Origin: Blautia luti
GTDB taxonomy: Bacteria; Bacillota; Clostridia; Lachnospirales; Lachnospiraceae
DNA: 64,000 nt
NCBI RefSeq assembly: GCF_013304735.1
Contig: NZ_JAAITI010000001.1
Span: 186,001 to 250,000 of the forward strand
Direction: 5' to 3'
Positions 53,578 to 63,400 of this stretch are shown here, in pieces; positions within the stretch are counted from its first letter, which is position 1, and each line of letters opens with the position of its first letter. The translations under genes were made by a program, and so were the position numbers. The notes under the pieces are model-generated. The model did no database searches. It had not been told where the DNA came from and was given only the letters and a program-made list of their open reading frames with translations.

Positions 53578-55083
53578 GTGTCAGAATATGTTCTTGAATT
53601 AAAAGGTATTACGAAGATATTCCCCGGTGTCAAAGCTCTGAATAATGTACAGTTCCAGCTCAAACCTGGCGAAGTTCATGCGCTGATGGGTGAGAACGGT
53701 GCTGGTAAATCTACGTTTATCAAGGTTATTACCGGAGTACATAAAGCAGAAGAAGGTGAGATGTTCTTAAACGGACAGAAGGTTGACTTCAAAGGTCCGA
53801 AGGATGCCCAGGAAGCAGGTATCGCAGCCGTATATCAGCATCCGACATCATATCCGCACCTTACAGTTGCAGAAAATATTTTTATGGGTCATGAGATCAT
53901 CAAACATCATATGATCCAGTGGAAAGAAATGAATCAGGAGGCGAACAAATACCTCAAAGAGCTGGATGCAGATTTCGATGCAACCGCTGAGATGGGTACC
54001 CTTTCTGTTGCACAGCAGCAGATGGTAGAGATTGCCAAGGCACTTTCCACAAATGCGAAGATCATCATTCTGGATGAGCCAACAGCAGCACTTACCAGAA
54101 ACGAGTCCGAGAAGCTTTACACACTGGTTGACAAGCTGAAAGCAAATGGAGTTTCCATTATCTTTATTTCTCACCGTTTCGAAGATATGTACCGTCTGGC
54201 TTCCAGAGTTACCGTATTCCGTGATTCCCAGTACATTGGAACTTATGATGTAGACGGAATCACAAACGCAGATCTGATCAAAGCTATGGTAGGCCGTGAG
54301 ATCAATGATCTGTTCCCGAAACCGGAAGTTGAGCTGGGAGATGAGATGCTCCGCATCGAACATTTTTCCAGAACAGGATTTTTCAAGGATGTTTCCTTTA
54401 ATGTACGTGCAGGCGAGATCGTAGGTCTTACCGGTCTGGTTGGTGCAGGACGTACAGAGGTTGTGGAAGCTGTCTGCGGAATCACCCGTCCGGATGAAGG
54501 AAAAGTTTTCCTTGAGGGAAAAGAAGTTTACATCAAGACTCCTTCCGAGGCAATGGAAAAAGGTGTCATCCTTCTTCCTGAGGACAGACAGAAGGAAGGT
54601 CTGATTATGAGCTGGGGACTTGGAAGAAACGTAACACTTCCGATCATCAGCAAATATGCAAAATCCGGATTCAACGATGAGAAGGCAGAAAGAGAACTTT
54701 CCAAGAAACTTCTTGAGGAAGTTGATACCAAGGCGGTTGATATCTTCCAGCCGGCAAGCTCTCTGTCCGGTGGTAACCAGCAGAAAGTTGTAGTTGCCAA
54801 GGCACTTGCTCAGGAAATGAAAGTTGTTATCATGGATGAGCCGACCAAGGGTGTTGATGTTGGTGCAAAAGCTGAGATCTATGCGATCATGGGAGATCTT
54901 GCTAAAAAAGGATATGCGATCATCCTGATCTCTTCCGAGATGCCGGAGATCCTGGGTATGGCGGACCGTATCGTAGTTATGTGTAACGGCCGCAAGACTG
55001 GTGAACTGAGCAGAGATGAGGCAACACAGGAAGGAATCCTTGAGCTGTCCATGGAAAAGAGCACTGGAAAGGGGACTAAATAA
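53578..55083 (+). CDS. Sugar ABC transporter ATP-binding protein (second, rhamnose/AI-2 type)
   Basis: 501 residues with tandem ABC domains. Domain 1: Walker A GENGAGKSTFIK (about 40), signature LSVAQQQMVEIAKAL, Walker B IILDEPTAAL. Domain 2: degenerate Walker A GLVGAGRTEVVEA, signature LSGGNQQKVVVAKAL, DEPTKGVDVG. The GTG at 53578 is chosen because GGAGG lies ten bases upstream and family proteins begin here; the longer open frame includes the direct-repeat region. The TAA overlaps the next ATG by one base (TAATGG). Confidence 0.94.
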   Translation: MSEYVLELKGITKIFPGVKALNNVQFQLKPGEVHALMGENGAGKSTFIKVITGVHKAEEGEMFLNGQKVDFKGPKDAQEAGIAAVYQHPTSYPHLTVAENIFMGHEIIKHHMIQWKEMNQEANKYLKELDADFDATAEMGTLSVAQQQMVEIAKALSTNAKIIILDEPTAALTRNESEKLYTLVDKLKANGVSIIFISHRFEDMYRLASRVTVFRDSQYIGTYDVDGITNADLIKAMVGREINDLFPKPEVELGDEMLRIEHFSRTGFFKDVSFNVRAGEIVGLTGLVGAGRTEVVEAVCGITRPDEGKVFLEGKEVYIKTPSEAMEKGVILLPEDRQKEGLIMSWGLGRNVTLPIISKYAKSGFNDEKAERELSKKLLEEVDTKAVDIFQPASSLSGGNQQKVVVAKALAQEMKVVIMDEPTKGVDVGAKAEIYAIMGDLAKKGYAIILISSEMPEILGMADRIVVMCNGRKTGELSRDEATQEGILELSMEKSTGKGTK

Positions 55084-56075
55084 TGGAAAAGAAATCTGTC
55101 ATCAAGAAGATTACAGGCTCCCGAGAGGCTCTGCTGGCAATTATCGTAATCGTGCTGTTTGCAGTTGTCACAGCGATCAGCCCGTCATTCCTTACGCCGA
55201 AGTCACTCATGGAGATGCTGAAAAATAATGCAGTAACAATGGTAATGTCACTTGGTATGTTATGTGTCATGCTGGTAGGCGGAATCGATATTTCCATCAT
55301 GTCAACTCTGGCACTTTCCGGTATGTCCATCGGTATGCTCCTGAAATACGGACATATCACAAGTACATTACTTGCTTTCATCATTGCAATGGCAATCGGT
55401 ATTGCCTGCGGACTTGTTGTAGGTCTTGTAATTTCAAGAGCAAACGTTCCGCCGATCATTGCAACCATGGGCTTTATGTACATCTACAGAGCAATGGGTT
55501 ATCTTGTTTCTCACGGTGGTGAGTGGGCAAGTGCCGCAGCTCTTGGTGAGTTTAAGAATTTTGCAACAACCAATTTCCTTGGAATCAACAAGGTTATCTG
55601 GGTAATCATCATCTGTTATGTGGTATTCTTCTTCTTTATGAAATGGACAAGAACAGGACGAAGAATCTACGCAGTAGGAAGTAATGCAAGTGCAGCACAG
55701 GTTTCCGGTATCAATGCAAAGAATATCAACCTTCTTGTATATGTGATCATGGGATTCCTCGCAGGTCTTGGCGGAGCACTTCAGGTATCTGTTTATGCTT
55801 CTGCAATGCCGGATATGCAGTACGGCGGTGAGATGGATGTCATCGCAGCCTGCGTTATCGGTGGTGTAAGCATGAGCGGCGGACGTGGAACTGTAGTTGG
55901 TGCATTCCTTGGTTCCATCATCCTTGCAACCATCGCAAAAGCTCTTCCACTTGTAGGTATCAGTTCCCTGTGGCAGAACATGATCAAGGGTGTCATTATC
56001 CTGGTAGTAGTTGTGATCAATGTTGTCCTGCAGAGAATCGCAGACAAAAACGCATTAAAGGGAAGGGAGATGTAA
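55083..56075 (+). CDS. Sugar ABC transporter permease (second transporter, subunit 1)
   Basis: 330 residues, about ten helices, BPD_transp_2 family (GGIDISIMSTLALSG near 60; coupling segment GSNASAAQVSGINAKNINLLV near 200). Divergent from the following permease, as in RhaP/RhaQ or LsrC/LsrD pairs. Start shares a base with the ATPase stop, so translation is coupled. Together with the next protein it forms a heterodimeric channel. Confidence 0.92.
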   Translation: MEKKSVIKKITGSREALLAIIVIVLFAVVTAISPSFLTPKSLMEMLKNNAVTMVMSLGMLCVMLVGGIDISIMSTLALSGMSIGMLLKYGHITSTLLAFIIAMAIGIACGLVVGLVISRANVPPIIATMGFMYIYRAMGYLVSHGGEWASAAALGEFKNFATTNFLGINKVIWVIIICYVVFFFFMKWTRTGRRIYAVGSNASAAQVSGINAKNINLLVYVIMGFLAGLGGALQVSVYASAMPDMQYGGEMDVIAACVIGGVSMSGGRGTVVGAFLGSIILATIAKALPLVGISSLWQNMIKGVIILVVVVINVVLQRIADKNALKGREM

Positions 56076-56078
56076 ATC

Positions 56079-57086
56079 ATGGCTGGAAAATCTGGAAGAA
56101 GTATTAACAATGTGCCGGAAAATCCGATGAAACACATCATATTCAGTTGGGAAGGCATCCTGGTCATTCTCTTTATCCTGGTAAATATTTTCTGTGCATC
56201 ATTTTCTGAATTTTATAACTTGAAGAGTGTTCTTCGTCAGATGCCGGTTTACCTTGCAGAGGTATTCATGATGTTCCCGATGGCGTACATCCTGGTATTA
56301 GGCGAGATTGATATTTCCGTTGGTGCGATCGTGTGTCTCTCCGCAACATTAAGCTGTATGGTCTGTAACACAAACGCTCCATTCATTGTAGTCGTACTTA
56401 CAGCACTGGTTGTTGGTGCCCTCTGCGGTGCGGTTAACGGATTCATCCTTACCCGTTTCAAAGAGCTTCCTCCAATGATCGTAACACTGGCAACACAGAT
56501 TATCTTCCGTGGTATTGCAGAGGTAACACTTGGTTCCGGCGGAAGTATTGCAGTTACAAATACAGATGGTTTCCGTGCCATCGGTGGAAAAGTCGGACAG
56601 GTTCCGTACATTCTTTTCCTGGTGCTGATCCTTGGTGTTCTCTTTGCAATCTTCCTTGGAAAGAGCACATTCGGACGTCGTACCTACGCAATCGGAACAA
56701 ACCGTGTGGCAGCTTATTATGCAGGAGTTCATGTAGAGAAGATTCGTTTCATTATCTACACAGTTATGGGACTCATGTCTGGACTTTGTGCACTGTTCTT
56801 GGTATCATCTTCTTATGGTGCCAACACAACAACCGGTAACGGATTCGAGATGGATGCCATCGCAATGGCAGTATTCGGAGGCATCTCCTCCACAGGTGGT
56901 AAAGGTAACCTGGCCGGCGGTATCATTTCCGCATTCATCATCGTATGCTTACGAGTTGGTCTTGGACAGAAGAACGTAAACGCACAGGTAATCCTTCTTA
57001 TCATCGGTGTACTTCTGGTAGCAGCAGTTGCTCTTCCAAACATCATCGGTGATGTAAAAAAAGCAGTAGCAATGAAGAAAAACTAA
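56079..57086 (+). CDS. Sugar ABC transporter permease (second transporter, subunit 2)
   Basis: 335 residues with the same family features (GEIDISVGAIVCLSATLSC near 68; GTNRVAAYYAGVHVEKIRF near 205). It has a longer hydrophilic N-terminus than subunit 1. It begins three bases after the preceding stop, with GGGAGATG overlapping the end of the upstream gene as its binding site. Downstream, two hairpins but no T run separate it from the binding-protein gene. Confidence 0.92.
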   Translation: MAGKSGRSINNVPENPMKHIIFSWEGILVILFILVNIFCASFSEFYNLKSVLRQMPVYLAEVFMMFPMAYILVLGEIDISVGAIVCLSATLSCMVCNTNAPFIVVVLTALVVGALCGAVNGFILTRFKELPPMIVTLATQIIFRGIAEVTLGSGGSIAVTNTDGFRAIGGKVGQVPYILFLVLILGVLFAIFLGKSTFGRRTYAIGTNRVAAYYAGVHVEKIRFIIYTVMGLMSGLCALFLVSSSYGANTTTGNGFEMDAIAMAVFGGISSTGGKGNLAGGIISAFIIVCLRVGLGQKNVNAQVILLIIGVLLVAAVALPNIIGDVKKAVAMKKN

Positions 57087-57098
57087 ATATCACTTTTT

Positions 57099-57163
57099 GA
57101 ACGCAGGTCGCGAAACGACTGCGTTCATGAGCAAGTAGCGAAGCGGATTGCGAATATCCGCTT
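57099..57163 (+). repeat. Two hairpins before the second binding-protein gene; REP-like motif
   Basis: GAACGCAGGTCG / CGACTGCGTTC (57099-57126, one bulge, CGAAA loop) and AAGCGGAT / ATCCGCTT (57141-57163). No T run follows. The words TGAACGC, GCGGATTGCG and GCGTTCA also occur at 46372-46393 after the first binding-protein gene, suggesting a dispersed extragenic element. Confidence 0.55.
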
Positions 57164-57252
57164 TACACCCCATATGATTGTTAGCTGTTTCCATCGGTGT
57201 AGCGGAGGCAGCAGCATATAAAAAAATTATATTCTTATAGGGAGGAACAAAA

Positions 57253-58317
57253 ATGAAAAAAAAGGTAATTAGCGCAATCCTTTGTGGAGCAATGGTTCTT
57301 GGTACAGTTTGCCCGGTTCTCGCAGCAGATGACAAATCCGAAGATACTAAGACAGAAGCAGCTGGAAATTCCGCAGAAGGCAAAAAGATCGCTCTGGTTG
57401 GTAAAGCAGCCGGCAACGCATTCTTCGAGATCGCAGCAGATGCTTTCAAATCAACAGTAGAGGCTGAGGGTGGCACAGTAGAGACTGTTTATCCTGAGAC
57501 AGCAACTGCTGATGCACAGATTAAGGTTCTTGACAACCTGATTTCTCAGGACTTCGATGCAATCTGTATCTCCGCGAACGATGTTAACGCTCTTCAGGCT
57601 AAACTTGAGGAAGCTATGGATGCAGGAATCAAAGTATCTTCCTTCGACTCCGCACCGAACAAAGACAGCCGTGAGATTTTTGTAAACCAGGCTGGTACAA
57701 AAGAAGTTGCTCAGGCACTTATGGATGCAGTTCTTGATATTTCCGGTGGTGAGGGACAGTTCGCTATCCTTTCCGCTACATCTCAGTCCGCTAACCAGAA
57801 TGCATGGATCGACGCAATGAAGACCATCATGGAAGGCGACGACAAATATAGCAAACTTGAGCTGGTAGACGTTGTATACGGCGATGATGAGCCACAGAAA
57901 TCTACAGACCAGACAGCAGCTCTTCTTCAGAACTACAAAGATCTGAAAGTTATCTGTGCACCGACAACTGTTGGTATCGCAGCAGCTGCTAAATACCTTC
58001 AGGATAACGGATCTGAGTGCAAACTGACAGGTCTTGGACTTCCGTCTGAGATGCAGGAGTACACAGGTGATGATGCAGATCATTCCTGCCCATACTTCTA
58101 TCTGTGGGATATGCAGGGCCTTGGAAAACTCAGCGCTTACACAACAATCGCTCTGATCAACGGTGACATCACAGGTGCTAAAGATGACAAGTTCACAGCT
58201 GGCGACCTTGGTGACTACACAATCACAGACGCTGATGACGGCGGTACAGAAGTTGTACTTGGCGCACCTCTGAAATTCGATACAAGCAACATCGAAGAGA
58301 TGGCTAAACTGTACTAA
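57253..58317 (+). CDS. Sugar-binding protein of the second ABC transporter (RhaS/LsrB type)
   Basis: 354 residues: signal peptide (cleavage after VLA, about residue 24), short charged spacer and a type I binding fold (about 40-350; ALVGKAAGNAFFEIAADAF, ICISANDVNALQ, SSFDSAPNKDSREIFVNQ, ILSATSQSANQNAWIDAMK, TGLGLPSEMQEY). These features resemble rhamnose/autoinducer-2 binding proteins rather than RbsB. Cys20 is preceded by Val and followed by Pro, so it is not a lipobox; as in the first transporter, the protein appears to lack a lipid anchor. GGAGG precedes the ATG. Rhamnose would fit the rhamnulokinase nearby. Confidence 0.9.
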   Translation: MKKKVISAILCGAMVLGTVCPVLAADDKSEDTKTEAAGNSAEGKKIALVGKAAGNAFFEIAADAFKSTVEAEGGTVETVYPETATADAQIKVLDNLISQDFDAICISANDVNALQAKLEEAMDAGIKVSSFDSAPNKDSREIFVNQAGTKEVAQALMDAVLDISGGEGQFAILSATSQSANQNAWIDAMKTIMEGDDKYSKLELVDVVYGDDEPQKSTDQTAALLQNYKDLKVICAPTTVGIAAAAKYLQDNGSECKLTGLGLPSEMQEYTGDDADHSCPYFYLWDMQGLGKLSAYTTIALINGDITGAKDDKFTAGDLGDYTITDADDGGTEVVLGAPLKFDTSNIEEMAKLY

Positions 58318-58366
58318 TCAGAAATCTGATTAACGGATTGACATTTTTATATGATAAAGTCCTTTT

Positions 58367-58415
58367 AAAAAGAGGTTGCTGTACTGTTCTGACGGTATGG
58401 CAGCCTCTTTTACTG
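58367..58415 (+). terminator. Intrinsic terminator of the second ABC operon
   Basis: AAAAGAGGTTGCTGTAC (58367-58383) pairs with GTATGGCAGCCTCTTTT (58395-58411) through 17 positions including wobbles; the T tract is the end of the stem. Confidence 0.85.
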
Positions 58416-58487
58416 ATACTTGTCAGAGGAATCCAAAGGTGACAGAAAAAGAGACAGGAATAGCAGAAAAGACCTGCTTCAGATGGG

Positions 58488-58515
58488 TTACAGATAAAAT
58501 TGGTTATGGTAAAAT
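58488..58515 (+). promoter_or_regulatory. Predicted promoter of the small ORF and AMP-ligase gene
   Basis: TTACAG (58488-58493), 16 bases, TAAAAT (58510-58515), 20 bases ahead of the ribosome-binding site of the small ORF. The stretch 58416-58487 shows nothing else recognisable. Confidence 0.45.
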
Positions 58516-58548
58516 ATAACAGAATATACAATACGGAGGAGATTTGCC

Positions 58549-58680
58549 ATGAAACAGTCAGATTCATGCAAAATCTATAATAAACTCTGTAATAACAGCC
58601 GCAGTGATAACAGATTTCTGACCGGGGCTGTTTTTGTATTATCCAAAAGTATTGAACTTAAGAAGGAGATGAAAAAATGA
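58549..58680 (+). CDS. 43-residue ORF translationally coupled to the AMP-ligase gene
   Basis: An ATG with GGAGGA eight bases upstream opens a 43-codon frame rich in Lys, Asn and Ser (starts MKQSDSCKIYNK, ends LKKEMKK). Its TGA stop overlaps the ligase start as ATGA, which is typical of translational coupling, and the AAGGAG that serves the ligase is its last codons. Inside it, AACAGCC (58593-58599) can pair with GGCTGTT (58625-58631) next to a T run, a terminator-like element. It could be a leader peptide or a small protein; it resembles no family I know. Confidence 0.5.
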   Translation: MKQSDSCKIYNKLCNNSRSDNRFLTGAVFVLSKSIELKKEMKK

Positions 58681-60416
58681 ATTGTGAAAAAGCACCTACA
58701 GGAAAACCAAGCGAAGATCGTCGTTGGATGCAGTATTATCCGGAAATGATGCTCAAAATGATTCAGAAACCAGAGTGTACCTTATGGGAATACCTGGAAC
58801 AGCATTGTCCTGGACCAGATGTGGTGGCAATCCATTATTATGGAGAAGATATCACCTGGAAAACTGTTTTCGAGGAATCCGAAAAATGTGCGAGATCATT
58901 GAGGGCGATGGGATTTGGCGAGGGAGATCAGATTCCTGTATTTTTCAGATTGGTTCCAAACTTTGTATTCCTTTTACTGGCAGCAGAAAAAATCGGTGCT
59001 TCTCTGTTATGCAGAGATAACACACTTCTGGAAAACGTTGAGGCAGTCAGCAAAGCCGATGCAAAAGCAATTTTTGCACACGATTTCCTTGCACCGAAGG
59101 AACTGAGAACTTATTGTGAGGGAGCAGGCGTAAAGAAAGTAATTCTTCTGAATCCGATGTACTATGGAGATGAGAGTACACTTCCGGATTACATAAAAGA
59201 ATCTCTGGATGAGAATTATCCGCGGGTAACGGCATCCGGAGAGAATACCATGACCTGGGATGAATTCCTCTCCATCGGTAATTATTACGTAGGAAAAGTA
59301 GAAGCGGAAAAAGATCTCAACAGACCGCTGTTCCGTGCTTACACAAGTGGTTCCACAGGCCCATCCAAACAGGTTATTCACTGTGCGAATAGTATGCTCG
59401 GTACTGTATGCCAGATGAATTTCTATGGTGGATCCGATGATGTCCGTCCAACCTGGATGGTAACCTGTCTGCCACCTGCACTGGTAGCCGTTGTTGTTTC
59501 CATGGTACTGCTTCCATTATCCTCAAATAAACTTCTGATTATGGATCCGTTTGTTGATCCGGAGGATGTAGACCTCGAGATGATGCGTTACAAACCAAAC
59601 GGCTGGCCGATGATTCCGATGTTTATTGAAGCGGTTATGCGTAATGGCCGTGTTCCGGAGGATTACGACATGTCCCATCTTCTGGCAGCAGGAGCCGGAT
59701 GTGAGGCAGTAAACAACAACCAGCTTGACCGTGTACAGGAATTTCTTCATAAACATAACTGTAATGTACGTTTTACAGTAGGATACGGAAGCAGCGAAGG
59801 TGGTTCCAACCTGACCTTCCAGATGGCTCCGAAATCTGTTCATAACGGAAATGTGGGAATCCCGATGCCGCTGAACGACATGGGCGTTTTCAAACCTGGA
59901 ACACAGTAAGAACTTGGATATAACGAGATGGGCGAGATCTGTACTGTAGGTCCTGGAAATATGCTTGGTTATGACAGAAGAAGTGCCACAGCAAAAACAC
60001 TCCAGAGACATGCGGACGGCAAGATCTGGCTTCATACCGGAGATATTGGTTATGTAGATGAGGATGGCGTTTTCTACGTACTGAACCGTGGTGCCGCATT
60101 CCGTTACGGTGGTGGTGAGCTTGCAGTACTTCCTATGGAGAACCGCCTTGCAGATGCCAAGATCAAAGGAATTAAAGATGAATTTTTCGTACTGATCGAG
60201 GATGAAGATCATGACGGATACTTTGTTCCATACCTCTATGTTGTTCTGGAGGACGGATACAAAGTTGATGATATCATTAAAGACGTACAGTCTTGTCTGG
60301 AACCATACATGTTTCCAGTTGAAATACTGGCAATTGATGAGAGACCTTTCTTCCACTTTAAGACAAACCGTATTGAGTTGTCCAAAGAGCTGAAGAAAAA
60401 GAATCACGATTGCTGA
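58677..60416 (+). pseudogene. AMP-forming acyl-CoA ligase / adenylation enzyme, interrupted by an in-frame TAA
   Basis: One 580-codon frame of the ANL superfamily, broken by TAA at 59907-59909. The first part (410 residues) holds the ATP-binding loop AYTSGSTGPSKQVIHC (about 225) and the region GYGSSEGGSN (about 380); the second (from 59910) holds GEICTVGPGNMLGYD, the essential HTGDIGYVDEDGVF and the hinge after LNRGAAFRYGGGELA. Both halves are in the same frame with no gap, and motif order continues across the stop (KPGTQ, stop, ELGYNEMGE), so a single nonsense change of a sense codon is the simplest reading. The final catalytic Lys lies near the C-terminus (KTNRIELSK). Neither piece alone should be active. 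A sequencing error is possible. An ATG at 59928 lacks a clear binding site. Confidence 0.85.
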
Positions 60417-60488
60417 AAACCTGGTACTGTAAAAACAGTAAAAACCAGATGAAGCTGTAAAACAAAAAAAAGAAAGAAGGAGAGAAAA

Positions 60489-63400
60489 ATGAGTACAAAA
60501 TTACACTCAGGTCTGAAGCGCACCCTTGCATGGTTATTGACAGCTGCAATGCTTGCACAGGGATGCTTCGTTGTATCTGCGGATGATTTTTCAAGCGAGC
60601 CGGTGGCAGCGCAGGAAACTCAGGCAGATACACAGTCTGATGCGGAAGCAGTTGATTTTGACACAGATGCTGTTGAAACAACAGAATCATCAGACGATGT
60701 TACGTCAGAGGAAGATGAAATTGCTGCCCCGGACGTAGAGCAGGATGCTGATGTGGAAGATATTTCACAGGAGGCAGACAGCGAGGAGTTAACAGCTCCG
60801 GAGACCACAGATGACAATGCGGCAGCAGAGCAGAACGCATTTGATGACGGCAGCGCAGTTGCAGCATTTTCTGATGGTACAGAGACTACAGAAGATGAGA
60901 CAGATGATTTAAAAGTTGACAATGGTTATGTTGATATTGCAGGAGGACAGCAGTACAGCTACTCACGTCTGTATGATAAAGATAGATATGTTAGGTATGC
61001 AATAGGAACATATCCGGCAAATGGAAGCAGTTTGACTCTTAGCGTTGGTGACAAAAGAGGAATGATGTATCATGCTTTGTATACTTCTACATCTTCCAAA
61101 TATACAGACTATAAAAAAGCTAGCTGGTCAAAAGTTCGTGGCAATCATAGCAGTTCGATTTATAGTGTTGAATGGTCCAGTGATAATGAAAATATTGCAA
61201 AGGTTGTTTCTAATTCCGATTATGGTCCGTATACTACAGGTATGTGGGTTCAGGGTGTCAGTGAAGGTACAACCACGATCAGATCTACATTTATACCAGG
61301 TACATCCTATAAAGATAAAGTCAAAACAGTGACAAACACTTTTACTGTTACTGTTACAAAAGCAGCAGATCCGGTAAATATTGGAGATACTTCCAAAATT
61401 AAACTGACAGGAACAGCAACAACTCCTTATCTGACAACAAAAAAAACATCTACAGATGTAGCAAGCTTATGGGGAAGAACACCAGAGATTAACTATAAAG
61501 CTTCAGGAGATGGTCTTGAAAACTGCGATGCAAGTTGGAGAGTTTGGTCAGAGACTGGTATAATCGAACACCTGTTTTGTATCAACTTTGGAGAAATGGT
61601 TGGATTAACACCTCAAAAATCAGATAATACCACCTATACTCCATCCCCGTCTGACAGTATGTCGGATAAATTTTTACGCCCAGTAAATTCACCGGCAGAT
61701 GGCATTTACCTTCGAGGTGACTTAGGTGGATATTGTTCCATGGTAGATGGTAATGTCGTATTCGACAAAGTTTCTCCAAGAGAGTCTATCTATGTGTATG
61801 CTTTTGGTGTAAAAGATGGAAAGAAAATCGAAGTTAGGGATATTAAGTGGGAATCCAGTGATCCATCTGTTGTAAGAGTTTATGATATCAGATCTGCGGT
61901 TCAGATTCAGCTGAGAAGTGATAAGGTTGGTGGTGCTGTGATCACAGGTACCTATCAGCCGACAGATGCTGAGGGAAATCCAGATGGTGATCCACTGACG
62001 ATGAGTTTCCGCGTTTTTGTTAAAGGTTTCTATATTACTGAGCCAGCAGGAAGCGATGGTTCGACCAAAACTATTGAGTTATCTCTGGATGATGAGGATA
62101 AAAACAAGACAAAAGCGATTGCTTACAAAATGATCGATGGTAGCGGTGAAACCGGTGAGGCTGCAACTGCTGAGGGAATTACCTGGAGTATTGACAAGCC
62201 AACCGTTGCAACTGTTGACTCCGATGGTAATGTAACAGCAAAATCTGCTGGTGAAGCTACCGTAACAGGAACCTGTGCAAGCCCAAGCACAACAGATACG
62301 GTTAAGATCATTGTAAAAGGATCAGGAAGCCTTGCTTTTGATGCTACAGAGTACAACATCAAAAAAGCAGGAACTGCTACGATCAAGGCAACTGCAACTT
62401 CAAACAATTCTACTGTAAAAAATCCTGAAATCACATGGACAAGTGATGATGAGAAAATTGCGACTGTAGACGGTGGTAAGATTACAGGTGTCAGCGAAGG
62501 CACAACAACAGTAAGAGCATCCTGGACAGCTGACAATGGCAAAACTTATACTCAGAGTGCAAAAGTAAATGTTGTATACGATGGTCTGTATTTATCTGAC
62601 AGACAGAATGAAGTAACTCTGGCACAGGGAAGTACACAGGAAATCGTATGGCAGCTCCTGAATATGGGCGAATATTCTAAGGGATCCACCGGAGAGGGAT
62701 ATAATGAGTCTTCAGATGTAACCTGGAAGTCAGCTGACGAAGCTGTTGCAACAGTAGATTCTGTTGGTGTTATCACTGCGAAGGATCTTCCAGAAGGTCA
62801 GACAACAGCGAGCACAACTGTTACAGTAAGCTACAACGGAACAAAAGTAAAAGATATTAAAGTAAATGTAACCGAAAACCAGAAAGTTGTTGTAAAAGGT
62901 GAAGCTGTAGAAATTACCGGAACTAAGGGTGAAACCAAAACCAACAATGCCGGTGAAGATATTACAGATACCTGGAAGATCGGTTATTTTGAAAACGGTC
63001 ATGGAAGTCTGAATGCCCAGTTTTATGGTAACGGTATTTATAATATTGATATTGTAAAGCAGGCAGGAGAAAAAGTAAGCGTTACAGGAAAGACTCCATA
63101 CAGTGGATATATTTATTTGAGCCATAAATATTATGTACCGATGGAAACTGGACAGCTTTATGGTGTATGGCAGAGTATCGCCATTAAGGTTAATGGTGAA
63201 GCAGGACTGTATCTGAACAAAAACTCCTTATCTATGAAGATGGGAGAATCCGGTACAGCAACAATCCTGGGTACCTTTATTAAGGAAGATGGAACAGAAC
63301 TGGAACGAAAGTTCTGGGCAGATAAGAGTAATCCGAAGCTTTCAAAACTTGAGATGGTTGAAGGCGATACAAATATCGTTACAGCAAAAGCAGATCCGGA

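Noticed and set aside
58338-58355. TTGACA followed by TATGAT after the second binding-protein gene
   Set aside because: Only six bases separate them and a terminator follows at once.
59907-59909. Programmed recoding of the stop in the AMP-ligase gene
   Set aside because: TAA is not used for selenocysteine or pyrrolysine and no stimulatory structure is evident; a nonsense change or sequencing error is simpler.
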